In this document: one piece after another, positions 1-8,642 of the stretch
Layout of the letters: every line of letters starts with the position of its first letter
Numbering within the stretch: position 1 is the stretch's first letter
Source: Mycolicibacterium sp. P1-5
GTDB lineage: Bacteria; Actinomycetota; Actinomycetes; Mycobacteriales; Mycobacteriaceae
Reading direction: 5' to 3'
NCBI RefSeq assembly: GCF_008329565.1
Contig: NZ_NPKT01000002.1
Span: 372,001-436,000, forward strand
Length of the DNA: 64,000 nucleotides
Translations under genes and position numbers: made by a program
The notes under the pieces: generated by a model
The model's database searches: none
Told to the model about the DNA's origin: nothing
The model's input: the letters and a program-made list of their open reading frames with translations, nothing else

Positions 1-570
1 GATCGAGATATTCGTGCTGCCGTCGCCGACGGCCGACTGGGCATCGACCCCTTCGACGACGCCCTGGTGCAACCGTCGAGCGTGGACGTCCGGCTGGACA
101 GCCTGTTCCGGGTTTTCAACAACACCCGCTACACCCACATCGACCCCGCCAAGCAGCAGGATGAGCTGACCAGCCTGGTGGAGCCGGCCAAAGGTGAGCC
201 GTTCGTACTGCACCCCGGCGAATTCGTCCTCGGCTCGACCCTCGAGTGCTGCACCCTGCCCGACGACCTCGCGGGCCGCCTGGAGGGCAAGTCGTCACTG
301 GGTCGGCTGGGCCTGCTGACTCACTCGACCGCCGGCTTCATCGACCCGGGTTTCTCCGGGCACATCACCCTGGAACTGTCGAACGTCGCCAACCTGCCGA
401 TCACGCTGTGGCCGGGCATGAAGATCGGCCAGCTGTGCCTGCTGCGGCTGACCAGTCCCGCGCAAAATCCGTACGGCAGCGCGAGCGTCGGGTCCAAATA
501 CCAGGGTCAACGCGGCCCCACGCCGTCGCGGTCGTATCAGAACTTCATCCACTCGAAGCCCGGCGAGTAA
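1..570 (+). CDS. dcd: dCTP deaminase (probably bifunctional dCTP deaminase/dUTPase), 5' end cut
   Basis: The open frame runs from base 1 and begins [20 protein letters not shown], so only about four N-terminal residues lie outside the window. The 189 visible residues carry the conserved [10 protein letters not shown] segment, the active-site stretch [20 protein letters not shown], the [11 protein letters not shown] core and the [13 protein letters not shown] tail. The family makes the dUMP precursor of dTTP in the cytosol; the Mtb orthologue (Rv0321) does both deamination and dUTP hydrolysis, so the same is inferred here. In Mtb it is followed by udgA; here a large membrane-protein gene lies between them. 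A short hairpin follows the stop. Confidence 0.96.
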   Translation, partial: DRDIRAAVADGRLGIDPFDDALVQPSSVDVRLDSLFRVFNNTRYTHIDPAKQQDELTSLVEPAKGEPFVLHPGEFVLGSTLECCTLPDDLAGRLEGKSSLGRLGLLTHSTAGFIDPGFSGHITLELSNVANLPITLWPGMKIGQLCLLRLTSPAQNPYGSASVGSKYQGQRGPTPSRSYQNFIHSKPGE

Positions 571-626
571 CCTCGAAACTCCAGGGTCAGATGCCCCCCA
601 CCAGCTAATCCGTTTGGCTGTAACAA

Positions 627-643
627 CGCCGCTACCTGCGGCG
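627..643 (+). terminator. short GC hairpin after dcd
   Basis: Six-base arms CGCCGC and GCGGCG flank a five-base loop (TACCT), 56 bases past the dcd stop. There is no T-tract, so this is at best a weak mycobacterial-style terminator. Confidence 0.35.
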
Positions 644-726
644 ATGAACTCTACGGTTAAGCGGCTCTAGCAAGGTGGAGCGCAGCAACGGGTCGGGGAG
701 ATCCAGCAAACATCCTTGGAGGGGTA

Positions 727-2487
727 GTGGACATCGCACTAGGTGTGTCCATGACGCCGACGGCGGTACGCATGGTGCTGGTCGAAGGCGAGAAGGCCGA
801 CGGCGTGACCGTCGATCACGACGCCTTCGACATCGAGACCGGTGAGGGTTCAGCAACCGCAGCCGATCAGGTCGTCGCGGCGATTCTCGGTACGCGGGAA
901 AGCGCTGCCGAAGGCGGGCACCGCTTGGTGTCGACAGGTATCGCGTGGACCGATCATGCCGCGGCGGCCGCAGTGCGTGACGCCCTCGCCGCACGCAAGA
1001 TCGACGACGTCGTCCTGGTGTCCGAGCTCCACGCCGCCGGTGCGCTGGCGCAAGCCGTCGGCCAGACCGTCGGCTATGACCGCACGGCCCTGATGTTCCT
1101 CGAGCGCGACACCGCGACCGTCTCGGTGGTGGACACCGCCTCCGGCGACATCGTCAAGGTGCAGACCGAAGATCTGCACGCCCGGGACGCAGTGGCCGAA
1201 CTGCAGCGGATGATCGCCGGCCTGGAAACCATCGCGGAGCCGCCGCAGGGCGTGTTCGTCCTGGGCTCCGGCGTCGACGTGGCGGCGGTGAAATCCCAGC
1301 TCGCGCTGGGCACCACGCTGCCGGTGCACGCTCCCGACGAAGCCGAACTCGCGCTGGCCCGCGGCGCCGCACTGGCGTCCGCGACGGCACCGCGCTACGA
1401 CGCGTCGACCGTTGGCCTGGCCTACGCCCAAGATCCCGACGGCACCACCGCCGGCAAGGTCTATCCGGCCGCCGGTATCTACGCAGCAGGCGCGAGCACC
1501 GAGATGTCTGAAGCCGGCACTCAGATGGCCGCCGCCGGCTACATGGCCCCGCTTGGTTACAGCGAAGTGCTCGACGAGCACGACGGTGATATCAGCTATG
1601 ACTCAGTCGGCTACGACGCGGTTCCCGAGGAGCTCGACTTCGCTCCCGACGAGTCCGGGCGCAAGCCGTTCCTCTTGGTCGGCAGCGCACTGACGTCGAT
1701 CTTCGTGGTCGGCGTTGTGGCGCTGGTGATCTCCCTGGCGGTCAGCATCCGCCCGACCGTCGATCAGCGGCCCAGCCCGGCAGAGAGCGTGATCGTGCCG
1801 AGCGGGCAGTCGGCCGCACCCGCCGTTCAGCAAGCCGCACCGCCGGCTCCGCCGTCGGCCCCGTCGGTGCCCGACACAATCCAAGAGCCCATTCCCGTTG
1901 TGCAGCAGGCTCCGCGGACCGTCTTTGTGACGCCGGCACCGCAAGCTCCGGCACCGCAAGCTCCGGTGCCGGTGCCCGCTCCGGCGGCGCCCGCGCCTGC
2001 TCCGGAGGCGCCGGCTCCCCTTCCGGTTCCGATCGCTCCGGTGATCCCGGCGCCGATCCTGCCGCCTCCGGTCATCGTGTTGCCGCCGCCGATCTTGCCG
2101 CCGTTCCTGCGGCCGCCGCGGCAGCGGGATTACCCCTCGTACCCGTCGTCGCCGAATTACCCGTCGTATCCTTCGTCGCCGCAGACGCCGACGTACCCGT
2201 CGACGCCGCCTACGCAGCAGCCGTCGTATCCGTCGACGCCGCCTACCCAGCAGCAGCCTTCGCAGCCGTCGGCGCCCGTTACGGAAGCGCCGAGCTATCC
2301 GGCTCCGGCAGCTGGTGGTTCCGGCGGATACGGCGGGGGTTCGGGCGGTTACGGAAGTGGCTCGGGCAGCGGTTCAGACTCGAGTTCCGGGTCCGACGGC
2401 TCGCGGTCCAGCGGTGGTTCCGGTGGATCGCGCAGCGGTGGGGGATCGCAGAGTCCCCTGTGGCCGTTCCCCAGTTTCGGGCACTGA
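727..2487 (+). CDS. single-pass membrane protein with actin/Hsp70-like N-terminal domain and Pro-rich tail (DUF7159-type)
   Basis: 586 residues from a GTG start placed after GGAGGGG. Residues 1 to about 225 look like a reduced actin-ATPase (ASKHA) fold: a phosphate-loop-like start (DIALGVSMTPTAVRMVL) and a C-terminal GSGVDVAAVK ... ARGAALASA segment of the kind seen in Hsp70-like proteins. A membrane helix lies at about 315-337 (LVGSALTSIFVVGVVALVI). It is followed by a roughly 245-residue tail, first Ala/Pro, then repeated Tyr-Pro-Ser units (YPSYPSSP, YPSTPPTQQ), then Gly/Ser, ending SFGH. Mycobacteria commonly encode proteins annotated DUF7159; no function is established to my knowledge. 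The layout parallels the Hsp70-like protein at 15655-17538. The ASKHA reading is inference. Confidence 0.8.
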   Translation: MDIALGVSMTPTAVRMVLVEGEKADGVTVDHDAFDIETGEGSATAADQVVAAILGTRESAAEGGHRLVSTGIAWTDHAAAAAVRDALAARKIDDVVLVSELHAAGALAQAVGQTVGYDRTALMFLERDTATVSVVDTASGDIVKVQTEDLHARDAVAELQRMIAGLETIAEPPQGVFVLGSGVDVAAVKSQLALGTTLPVHAPDEAELALARGAALASATAPRYDASTVGLAYAQDPDGTTAGKVYPAAGIYAAGASTEMSEAGTQMAAAGYMAPLGYSEVLDEHDGDISYDSVGYDAVPEELDFAPDESGRKPFLLVGSALTSIFVVGVVALVISLAVSIRPTVDQRPSPAESVIVPSGQSAAPAVQQAAPPAPPSAPSVPDTIQEPIPVVQQAPRTVFVTPAPQAPAPQAPVPVPAPAAPAPAPEAPAPLPVPIAPVIPAPILPPPVIVLPPPILPPFLRPPRQRDYPSYPSSPNYPSYPSSPQTPTYPSTPPTQQPSYPSTPPTQQQPSQPSAPVTEAPSYPAPAAGGSGGYGGGSGGYGSGSGSGSDSSSGSDGSRSSGGSGGSRSGGGSQSPLWPFPSFGH

Positions 2488-2564
2488 CGTCGGAGTTCAC
2501 CGGGCGTTAGCCTCGTGCTAAGAGCGACGATGCGCGCAGCTCAGTTTCGATGACTCTGACCGCC

Positions 2565-2570
2565 TATAAA
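2565..2570 (+). promoter_or_regulatory. -10 box placed for a leaderless udgA mRNA
   Basis: TATAAA lies six bases before the udgA ATG, so a start about 7 nt downstream of the box falls on the A of the ATG. No separated Shine-Dalgarno is present. A leaderless transcript is inferred. Confidence 0.5.
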
Positions 2571-2576
2571 TAAGGC

Positions 2577-3905
2577 ATGAAAATCACAGTCCTCGGCACG
2601 GGCTACCTCGGCGCCACCCACGCCGCCGGGATGGCCCAATTGGGACATGAAGTCGTCGGGGTAGACGTCGACCCTGCCAAGGTCGCCAAGCTCGCCGACG
2701 GTGATACCCCGTTCTATGAACCTGGCCTGAAGAATGTGATTAGCGATAACATCGTTGCAGGTCGCCTTCGGTTCACCACGGATTACCAGATGGCTGCTGA
2801 TTTTGCCGATGTGCACTTTCTCGCTGTCGGCACTCCGCAGAAGAAAGGTGAATACGCCGCCGATTTACGGCACGTCAACGCTGTCATCGACGAACTGGTG
2901 CCGCGGCTGACCCGGCCTTCCGTGATCGTCGGCAAGTCAACGGTTCCGGTTGGGACAGCTGCCGCGCTGAGCCGCCGCGCCCAGCAGCTGGCAGCCGACG
3001 GCGTCGACGTCGAAATAGCCTGGAATCCGGAGTTCCTCCGCGAGGGCTTGGCGGTGCAGGACACCCTGCATCCCGACCGCATTGTCGTTGGCGTACAACC
3101 TGATTCGCGACGCGCTGAGGCGGTGCTACGGGAGATGTACGCACCGCTGATCGCCGAGGATGTGCCGTTCCTGCTCACCGACCTGCAGACCGCAGAATTG
3201 GTCAAGGTCTCCGCCAACGCCTTTCTGGCCACCAAGATCTCGTTCATCAACGCCATCTCCGAGGTGTGCGAGGCGGCCGGCGCCGACGTTCGTTTACTGG
3301 CCGACGCGCTGGGATACGACCCGCGCATCGGACGGCGATTCCTCAACGCGGGGTTGGGTTTCGGCGGCGGCTGCCTGCCCAAGGACATCCGCGCCTTCAT
3401 GGCCCGCGCCGGTGAGCTCGGCGCCAATCACGCGCTGACGTTCCTGCGTGAGGTGGACAGCATCAACATGCGCCGGCGCACCCGGATGGTCGAGCTGGCC
3501 ACCACCGCGTGTGGTGGTTCGCTGCTCGGCGCCAACATCGCGGTGCTCGGTGCCGCCTTCAAGCCCGAATCCGACGACGTACGGGATTCCCCGGCGCTCA
3601 ACGTCGCCGGCATGCTTCAACTCAACGGCGCCACCGTGAACGTCTACGACCCGAAGGCCATGGAGAATTCACAGCGCTTGTTCCCGACCCTTAACTATTC
3701 GACCTCCGCCCTGGAGGCCTGCGATCGCGCCGACGCGGTGCTGGTGCTCACCGAGTGGCAGGAGTTCGTCGACATCGATCCCGACGGCCTGGCACAAACG
3801 GTCCGAGCCAGAGTCGTTGTCGACGGCCGCAATTGCCTGGATGCGGCACGCTGGTCAGCGGCGGGATGGAAGGTATACGCGTTGGGCCGCCCGGCCTTGA
3901 CGTAG
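2577..3905 (+). CDS. udgA: UDP-glucose 6-dehydrogenase
   Basis: 442 residues, the usual length for the UDP-glucose/GDP-mannose dehydrogenase family. The N-terminal NAD-binding Rossmann motif is GTGYLGATHA (residues 7-16). The central domain has the family signature around ELVKVSANAFLATKISFINA, and the catalytic cysteine is in GFGGGCLPKDI (about residues 261-271). The C-terminal UDP-binding domain has AFKPESDDVRDSPA. The enzyme oxidises UDP-glucose to UDP-glucuronate in the cytosol for cell-surface polysaccharide or glycolipid synthesis. Mtb has the same dcd-udgA neighbourhood (Rv0321-Rv0322). The start is the ATG six bases after a TATAAA box. Confidence 0.95.
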   Translation: MKITVLGTGYLGATHAAGMAQLGHEVVGVDVDPAKVAKLADGDTPFYEPGLKNVISDNIVAGRLRFTTDYQMAADFADVHFLAVGTPQKKGEYAADLRHVNAVIDELVPRLTRPSVIVGKSTVPVGTAAALSRRAQQLAADGVDVEIAWNPEFLREGLAVQDTLHPDRIVVGVQPDSRRAEAVLREMYAPLIAEDVPFLLTDLQTAELVKVSANAFLATKISFINAISEVCEAAGADVRLLADALGYDPRIGRRFLNAGLGFGGGCLPKDIRAFMARAGELGANHALTFLREVDSINMRRRTRMVELATTACGGSLLGANIAVLGAAFKPESDDVRDSPALNVAGMLQLNGATVNVYDPKAMENSQRLFPTLNYSTSALEACDRADAVLVLTEWQEFVDIDPDGLAQTVRARVVVDGRNCLDAARWSAAGWKVYALGRPALT

Positions 3906-3915
3906 GTTCGGGTGC

Positions 3916-4680
3916 GTGGACCTCGCAACAGCCCTGATCGCCGAGAACGCCGCGTTCGCTGATCTTCTGCGCGATGCCGACCTGTCGATCCCGGTGCCGA
4001 CATGCCCGGAGTGGACGCTCGAACAGTTGATGCGCCACGTCGGGCGCGGTGACCGCTGGTGCGGCCACATCGTTGCGGAGCAGTCGATGGACTTCATCGA
4101 CCCGCGCACCGTGGAGGGCGGCAAGCCCCCGGCCGGCCGGGACAACGAGATCGCTTGGCTACAGGCCGGTCCGCGGCAACTCATCGACGCCGTCGCGGCC
4201 ACCGGTGCCGAAACTGAGGTGTGGACCTTCCTGGGTCCGCGGCCCGCCCAGTGGTGGATCCGGCGGCGCCTTCACGAGGTCGTCGTGCACCGGGCCGACG
4301 CTGCAATCGCATTGGGGGTCGATTACATCGTGGAGCCCGCCTTGGCCGCCGACGCCATCACCGAATGGCTGGAACGCATCGAGATTCAGGCCGACGACGA
4401 GGGCCCGGCCGGCGGCGACCGCCCACTGGGAGATGAGCAGTCGATACACCTGCACGCCACCGATTCGGGGCTCGGTGAGGCCGGCGAATGGACGATCCTC
4501 GGCCGGCGCGACGGCATCGCCGTCGAACAGGGGCACGGCAAGGCCACGGTGGCGCTTCGGGGGCCTGCACGCGACCTACTGCTGGCCGTCGTTCGTCGGC
4601 GCACTGCTGCCGAGGAAGGCATCGAGATTTTCGGTAACGCGGGTGTCTGGGACACCTGGCTGGCCCGCACACCTTTCTAG
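3916..4680 (+). CDS. mycothiol-dependent maleylpyruvate isomerase family protein (Rv0332-like)
   Basis: 254 residues from GTG, 10 bases after udgA, so probably co-transcribed. The N-terminal half is a DinB-like four-helix bundle with the family start VPTCPEWTLEQLMRHVGRGD (about residues 24-43); this family uses Asp/His residues to bind metal and mycothiol. The middle carries RRRLHEVVVHRADA, also typical, and the C-terminal half is the companion domain. Family members catalyse mycothiol-dependent isomerisation or transfer, but the substrate of this subgroup is unknown and no aromatic-degradation genes are nearby. Gene order matches Mtb Rv0332-Rv0333 with the next gene. Confidence 0.8.
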   Translation: MDLATALIAENAAFADLLRDADLSIPVPTCPEWTLEQLMRHVGRGDRWCGHIVAEQSMDFIDPRTVEGGKPPAGRDNEIAWLQAGPRQLIDAVAATGAETEVWTFLGPRPAQWWIRRRLHEVVVHRADAAIALGVDYIVEPALAADAITEWLERIEIQADDEGPAGGDRPLGDEQSIHLHATDSGLGEAGEWTILGRRDGIAVEQGHGKATVALRGPARDLLLAVVRRRTAAEEGIEIFGNAGVWDTWLARTPF

Positions 4681-4698
4681 ACCGGTAGTTTGAGCGAA

Positions 4699-5073
4699 AT
4701 GAGTACTTCAGAGATCGCCACCGTGCTGGCCTGGCATGACGCGCTGAGCACTTCGGACCTGGACACGCTGATCTCGCTGTCCAGCGACGACATCGAGATC
4801 GGTGACGCCGACGGCGCCGCCCAGGGTCATGCCGCACTGCGGGACTGGGCGCAGCGATTGGCCGCGACCGTCGAAGTGGGCCAGATCTATTACCGCGACG
4901 GCGTCGTCGTCGTGCAAGAGCGGTTGACCTCCAACACCGACCCGTCCGCCGTACGCACGACGGCGGCGGCACTCCGGGTGGTGCACGACCACGTCACCTC
5001 GGTGTTCCGCCACGACGATCTGGCCTCAGCGCTCGCGGCCACCGACATGTCCGACAACGACTTGCAGGTCTGA
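4699..5073 (+). CDS. NTF2/SnoaL-like small protein (Rv0333-like)
   Basis: 124 residues from ATG 4699; an in-frame TTG three codons earlier (4690) is possible, and neither has a good ribosome site. The pattern is a SnoaL-like cone fold: an N-terminal helix (VLAWHDALSTSDLDTLISL), then 'SSDDIEIGDADGAAQGHAAL', then beta strands. Catalytic residues cannot be assigned. It follows the mycothiol-family gene by 18 bases and is probably in the same transcript. Its stop lies four bases from the stop of the convergent YibE/F gene. Confidence 0.7.
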   Translation: MSTSEIATVLAWHDALSTSDLDTLISLSSDDIEIGDADGAAQGHAALRDWAQRLAATVEVGQIYYRDGVVVVQERLTSNTDPSAVRTTAAALRVVHDHVTSVFRHDDLASALAATDMSDNDLQV

Positions 5074-5077
5074 CCGA

Positions 5078-6313
5078 CTACCGCGGAATCGTCCTGTCCG
5101 GCGCTCGACCAGGGGTAGCCAGCACCGCGGCGATCGCGGTGGTCAAGGGAACCGACAGGGTCAGCGCGATACCGCCTACCGCCGAGCGTGCGATCTCGAT
5201 CGCCACGCTCTCACCGGTCAGCACATCCGACAGCGAGCGCTTGGCCACACTGAACAGCAGCAGCAGCGGCAGCGAGCTGCCGGCGTAGGCCAGCACCAGG
5301 GTGTACACCGTGCTGGCGATGTGGTCACTGCCGATCCGCATGGCGCTCAAGAAGATTTGCTTACGCGAACCGTGGCCTGCATGTGCGAGTTCGAACACCG
5401 CCGAGGCTTGGGTGATGGTCACGTCATTGAGCACACCCAATGAGCCGATGATGAACCCGGCCAGCAGCAAGCCCTGGATCGACACGTGGCCCATGTAGGC
5501 GGCGACCTCGTTGTTCTTGTCCTCCGACAGGCCGGTGAGGTGTGCGAGTTCGATTGCTGCCCAAGACAACCCGACCGCCAGGAACATCGCAGTCAACGTG
5601 CCGAGCAGGGCGGCACTCGTACGGAGGCTGACCCCGTGCGCCAGGAAGATAACTGCGTAGAGGATCACCGCCGACGCGACCACAGCCACCGGGACCGCGG
5701 GCGCGCCGTCCCGCAGTGCCGGAAGCAGGAAGACCACCAAGACCAAGAAGGCCACGACGATTCCGACGAGGGCACGCAGCCCGCGCCATCGGGCGACCGC
5801 CACGATGACGACTGCGAACGCCGCCGCCAGCGCGATCAGCGGCCAGCTGCGCTGGTAGTCGTAGAACGCGTAGCTGGTCGTACCCTGCTGGTCGACTTGG
5901 CGGAAGATCCGAATCGAGTCACCTGCCACCAGGTTTGGCTGGCCCGGACCCGGAGAGAACTCGAGCATCGTGGAGGCTCCCCGGTTGGGCCCGCTGTCGA
6001 TCGCCACCACCGTTTGTACGCAGCTGCCGCTGCCGGCGATCCCCGGCGTCGGCGTGGTGGTGAGTACCTGGCCTGCCGACGGGCTGCCGCAATTGGCCAG
6101 GCTGCTGGACACCACGTGACCACCCTCGGTGGTGACCGCCCCGCCCGCCCCGTTCTGGAACGGCAGCGGTATGTCGACCTTCGAGCCGTCCGGCCACAGC
6201 AGCACCGCTCCCATCAGCACTGCAAGACCGATTACGGCCAGCGCGATAACGACGATGCGGGCGGCCAGCGGACTCAGCGGCGCGGGGCCGGTGTGCGAAT
6301 GGGAATGCGCCAC
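5078..6313 (-). CDS. YibE/F-family polytopic membrane protein
   Basis: About 411 residues if started at GTG 6313 (VAHSHSHTGPAPLSPLAARI); the frame stays open upstream to 6478, but that part looks non-coding. A first helix (about residues 15-35) is followed by a periplasmic beta-rich segment, then about seven helices. The family signature is in the middle: DKNNEVAAYMGHVSIQGLLL and GSLGVLNDVTITQASAVFEL. It closes with VPLTTAIAAVLATPGRAPD. YibE/F proteins are of uncertain function and are often called putative multi-pass transporters. It converges on the NTF2-like gene. The start is the weakest part of the call. Confidence 0.85.
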   Translation of the reverse strand: MAHSHSHTGPAPLSPLAARIVVIALAVIGLAVLMGAVLLWPDGSKVDIPLPFQNGAGGAVTTEGGHVVSSSLANCGSPSAGQVLTTTPTPGIAGSGSCVQTVVAIDSGPNRGASTMLEFSPGPGQPNLVAGDSIRIFRQVDQQGTTSYAFYDYQRSWPLIALAAAFAVVIVAVARWRGLRALVGIVVAFLVLVVFLLPALRDGAPAVPVAVVASAVILYAVIFLAHGVSLRTSAALLGTLTAMFLAVGLSWAAIELAHLTGLSEDKNNEVAAYMGHVSIQGLLLAGFIIGSLGVLNDVTITQASAVFELAHAGHGSRKQIFLSAMRIGSDHIASTVYTLVLAYAGSSLPLLLLFSVAKRSLSDVLTGESVAIEIARSAVGGIALTLSVPLTTAIAAVLATPGRAPDRTIPR

Positions 6314-6452
6314 CCGGTCAGAGTAGAGGCGTTCATTGGGTGGTAGCTGATGGCCTTGAGTGGAAAGCCCGGGAAATTGAGTACCCGACGACGCTAAAGC
6401 GGCTTCGGTGACGACCCGATGCTCAGGTGACCAGGAGGTCAAGAAGGAGCGG

Positions 6453-6736
6453 ATGGCCGTCGTCGGAGACCATGCCATTGTTCTCGGTGGTCGAGCGCGA
6501 CGGTCTGCCCCGTGAACCGGTCAATCGGCGCGGGGTCCCGCAGGGCCGGGCACGTCCACGCCCTGCTCGGGCGCGGCGGGCAGATCATCGACGAGCTCTT
6601 CCCGGGATTTCTTCGGGACCTCGACCCGTCGACGCGACTTCTGAACCCGGCGTTCATCTTTGCGCTGTCGACGGCCAAACTGCGCCGACGGCGGCGCGGT
6701 GAGCTACTGCCGGTAGCTGGCCAGAAAGTTGCCTAG
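6453..6736 (+). pseudogene. decayed FAD-dependent monooxygenase gene (three frames, internal deletions)
   Basis: A GGAG precedes ATG 6453, which opens MAVVGDHAIVLGG, the start of an FAD-binding (GxGxxG) monooxygenase, and then stops. The continuation is in the next frame from about 6486 (VVERDGLPREPVNRRGVPQG); the GxxG-helix segment is missing, with GGTGGTC at the junction. After GVPQG an extra base near 6548 shifts to the third frame: GHVHALLGRGGQIIDELFPG. That text joins DPSTRLLNPAFIF, which resembles the family C terminus, so several hundred codons are gone. The end overlaps the 3' end of the aminotransferase gene on the other strand. Family assignment is from recognisable segments, not a search. 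Confidence 0.75.
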
Positions 6737-7969
6737 CCGTTCGATGGCACTGCTCAGATCTCGCGCCCAGGGCAGCGTGACTATTCGCAAGTGATCGGGT
6801 GCCGGCCAGTTGAAGCCGGTGCCTTGAGTGACCAGAATCTTTTCCTGCAGAAGGAGATCCAGTACCAACTGCTCATCGTCGTGAATTTCGTGGACCTCGG
6901 GGTCGAGTCGCGGGAACGCGTAGAGCGCGCCGGTGGGCTTGACACAGGACACCCCGGGAATCTCGTTGAGCTTCCTCCAGGCGACATCGCGTTGCTCGAG
7001 CAGGCGCCCGCCCGGCAGGACCAGGTCGTCGATGCTCTGGTGACCGCCGAGTGCAACCTGAATCGCATGCTGCGCAGGTACATTCGGGCACAGTCGCATG
7101 TTGGCCAACAAACTGATGCCTTCGATGAAGCTGCTGGCATGCTCCTTGGGTCCGGTGATGATCAGCCAGCCCGATCGGTAGCCGGCGACTCGGTAGGCCT
7201 TGGACAGCCCGTTGAACGTCAACGTCAGCAGATCCGGCGCGAGCGTGGCCAGGCTGGTGTGCGTGGCGTCGTCGTACAAAATCTTGTCGTAGATCTCATC
7301 GGCGAGCAGCAGCAGTTGGTGCTTACGCGCCAATTCGACCATCTGCTCGAGGATTTCGCGGCTGTACACCGCGCCGGTGGGATTGTTGGGGTTGATCACC
7401 ACGAGCGCCTTGGTGCGGTCAGTGATCTTGGATTCCAGGTCGGCGACGTCGGGCATCCAGGCGTTGGTTTCGTCGCACAGGTAGTGCACCGGGGTCCCGC
7501 CGGCGAGTGCTGTCGACGCCGTCCACAACGGGTAGTCCGGCGCGGGGATGAGGACCTGGTCACCGTTGTCCAGCAGCGCCTGCAGGGTCATCGTGATCAG
7601 CTCGGAGACGCCGTTGCCGAGGTAGACATCGTCGATGTCGAAGCGAGGAAACCCGTCGACCAGTTCGTAGCGGGTGAACACCGCGCGGCGCGCACTCGGG
7701 ATGCCTTTGGAGTCGGAGTAGCCCTGAGCGTCGGGCAGGGCGGCGATCATGTCGCGCATGATCACGTCCGGCGCCTCGAAGCCGAAGGGCGCGGGGTTTC
7801 CGATGTTGAGCTTGAGGATGCGGTGGCCCTCGTTCTCCAACCGGTTGGCGTGCTCATGGATCGGGCCGCGGATCTCGTAGAGAACGTCCTGCAGCTTGGT
7901 GGATTGCGTAAACGTACGTTGCCGAGGGTGCTGGCTGGTGCCATGCCACGGTAACTGGTGCGTACTCAC
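6704..7969 (-). CDS. aspC: class I PLP-dependent aminotransferase (Rv0337c-like)
   Basis: 421 residues, fold-type I aminotransferase. Landmarks: LKLNIGNPAPFGFEAP near residue 55, the PNNPTGAVYSREIL loop that binds cofactor, LLADEIYDKI, the PLP lysine in FNGLSKAYRVAGYRSGW (about residues 245-260), and the arginine near the end in DHLRIVTLPW. It moves amino groups between alanine or aspartate and 2-oxo acids in the cytosol; Mtb calls it aspC, while close relatives in other bacteria are alanine transaminases (AlaA), so substrate choice is open. In Mtb it also lies just before the etfD (Rv0338c) gene. Start GTG or ATG near 7969 before STHQLPWHGT. Confidence 0.92.
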   Translation of the reverse strand: MSTHQLPWHGTSQHPRQRTFTQSTKLQDVLYEIRGPIHEHANRLENEGHRILKLNIGNPAPFGFEAPDVIMRDMIAALPDAQGYSDSKGIPSARRAVFTRYELVDGFPRFDIDDVYLGNGVSELITMTLQALLDNGDQVLIPAPDYPLWTASTALAGGTPVHYLCDETNAWMPDVADLESKITDRTKALVVINPNNPTGAVYSREILEQMVELARKHQLLLLADEIYDKILYDDATHTSLATLAPDLLTLTFNGLSKAYRVAGYRSGWLIITGPKEHASSFIEGISLLANMRLCPNVPAQHAIQVALGGHQSIDDLVLPGGRLLEQRDVAWRKLNEIPGVSCVKPTGALYAFPRLDPEVHEIHDDEQLVLDLLLQEKILVTQGTGFNWPAPDHLRIVTLPWARDLSSAIERLGNFLASYRQ

Positions 7970-8160
7970 GGATTAAGTGTCCCATTCCGATGCAACTTGG
8001 TTTCCCTCGTATCGTTTTGTGCCTTTGCTGTGACGAAAGAAGTCACGGTTCGAATTCAATTGTGGGACGCCTCGGATACAACTGTGATTCTGCTGTGCAG
8101 CTGCGGTGATCCAGCGGCGAACTGACTGCTAACTTGAGGCCCTCACTACGGCGCAAAGGG

Positions 8161-8589
8161 ATGAACGTGGAGATCACACGCACGCTGACGAGCGCCGCTG
8201 CGGCAGCAGCGGTTATCGCGATGGGCTTTGCTGCTTCTGCGTCGGCCGATCCGGCGCTGATAAATGGCACTTATGCGATTCAGGACGGCGCTCAGGGAGC
8301 CGTCGTGACGGCGTCGTCCAACTGCGTTCCTGTGGTCAACGGCTGCACCGCGAACCTCAGCAGCACCGTGGGCTGGACGAGTGTGGCCACTTTGACTGAC
8401 GGCCGGTGGAATTTCACGGTTACCAAGCCCGACGGGGTGGTCTGTGAGGACGGTTCGTACGCGCCTGTGCGCATCGCCTACTCGGTAGACGCCGCGACCC
8501 TGGCGGGAACGGTTACTGCGGACTCCAACGGTGACTGCCCGGGCGGGCAGATCACCCAGGCTCCGTTGCAGCTGGTCAAGGTCGGCTGA
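8161..8589 (+). CDS. small exported protein of unknown function
   Basis: About 142 residues from ATG 8161; GTG 8167 has better spacing from AAAGGG and may be the true start. A signal peptide is clear: TRTLTSAAAAAAVIAMGFA, then ASASADP, with cleavage likely after ASA. The mature part, about 115 residues, is predicted beta-rich and has four cysteines, which could form two disulfides. It resembles small exported mycobacterial proteins without known function. It stands alone, with a promoter region shared with the divergent aminotransferase gene. Confidence 0.7.
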   Translation: MNVEITRTLTSAAAAAAVIAMGFAASASADPALINGTYAIQDGAQGAVVTASSNCVPVVNGCTANLSSTVGWTSVATLTDGRWNFTVTKPDGVVCEDGSYAPVRIAYSVDAATLAGTVTADSNGDCPGGQITQAPLQLVKVG

Positions 8590-8642
8590 GTCCGCATTGT
8601 CGCGTCGGCATTTCTGTCAGACGCCGGTAGTAATCTTCGAAC

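Noticed and set aside
8030..8046. GTGAC-N7-GTCAC repeat before the small exported protein, as a CRP site
   Set aside because: CRP half-sites (TGTGA/TCACA) need six bases between; here the spacing is eight and the second half ends TCACG.
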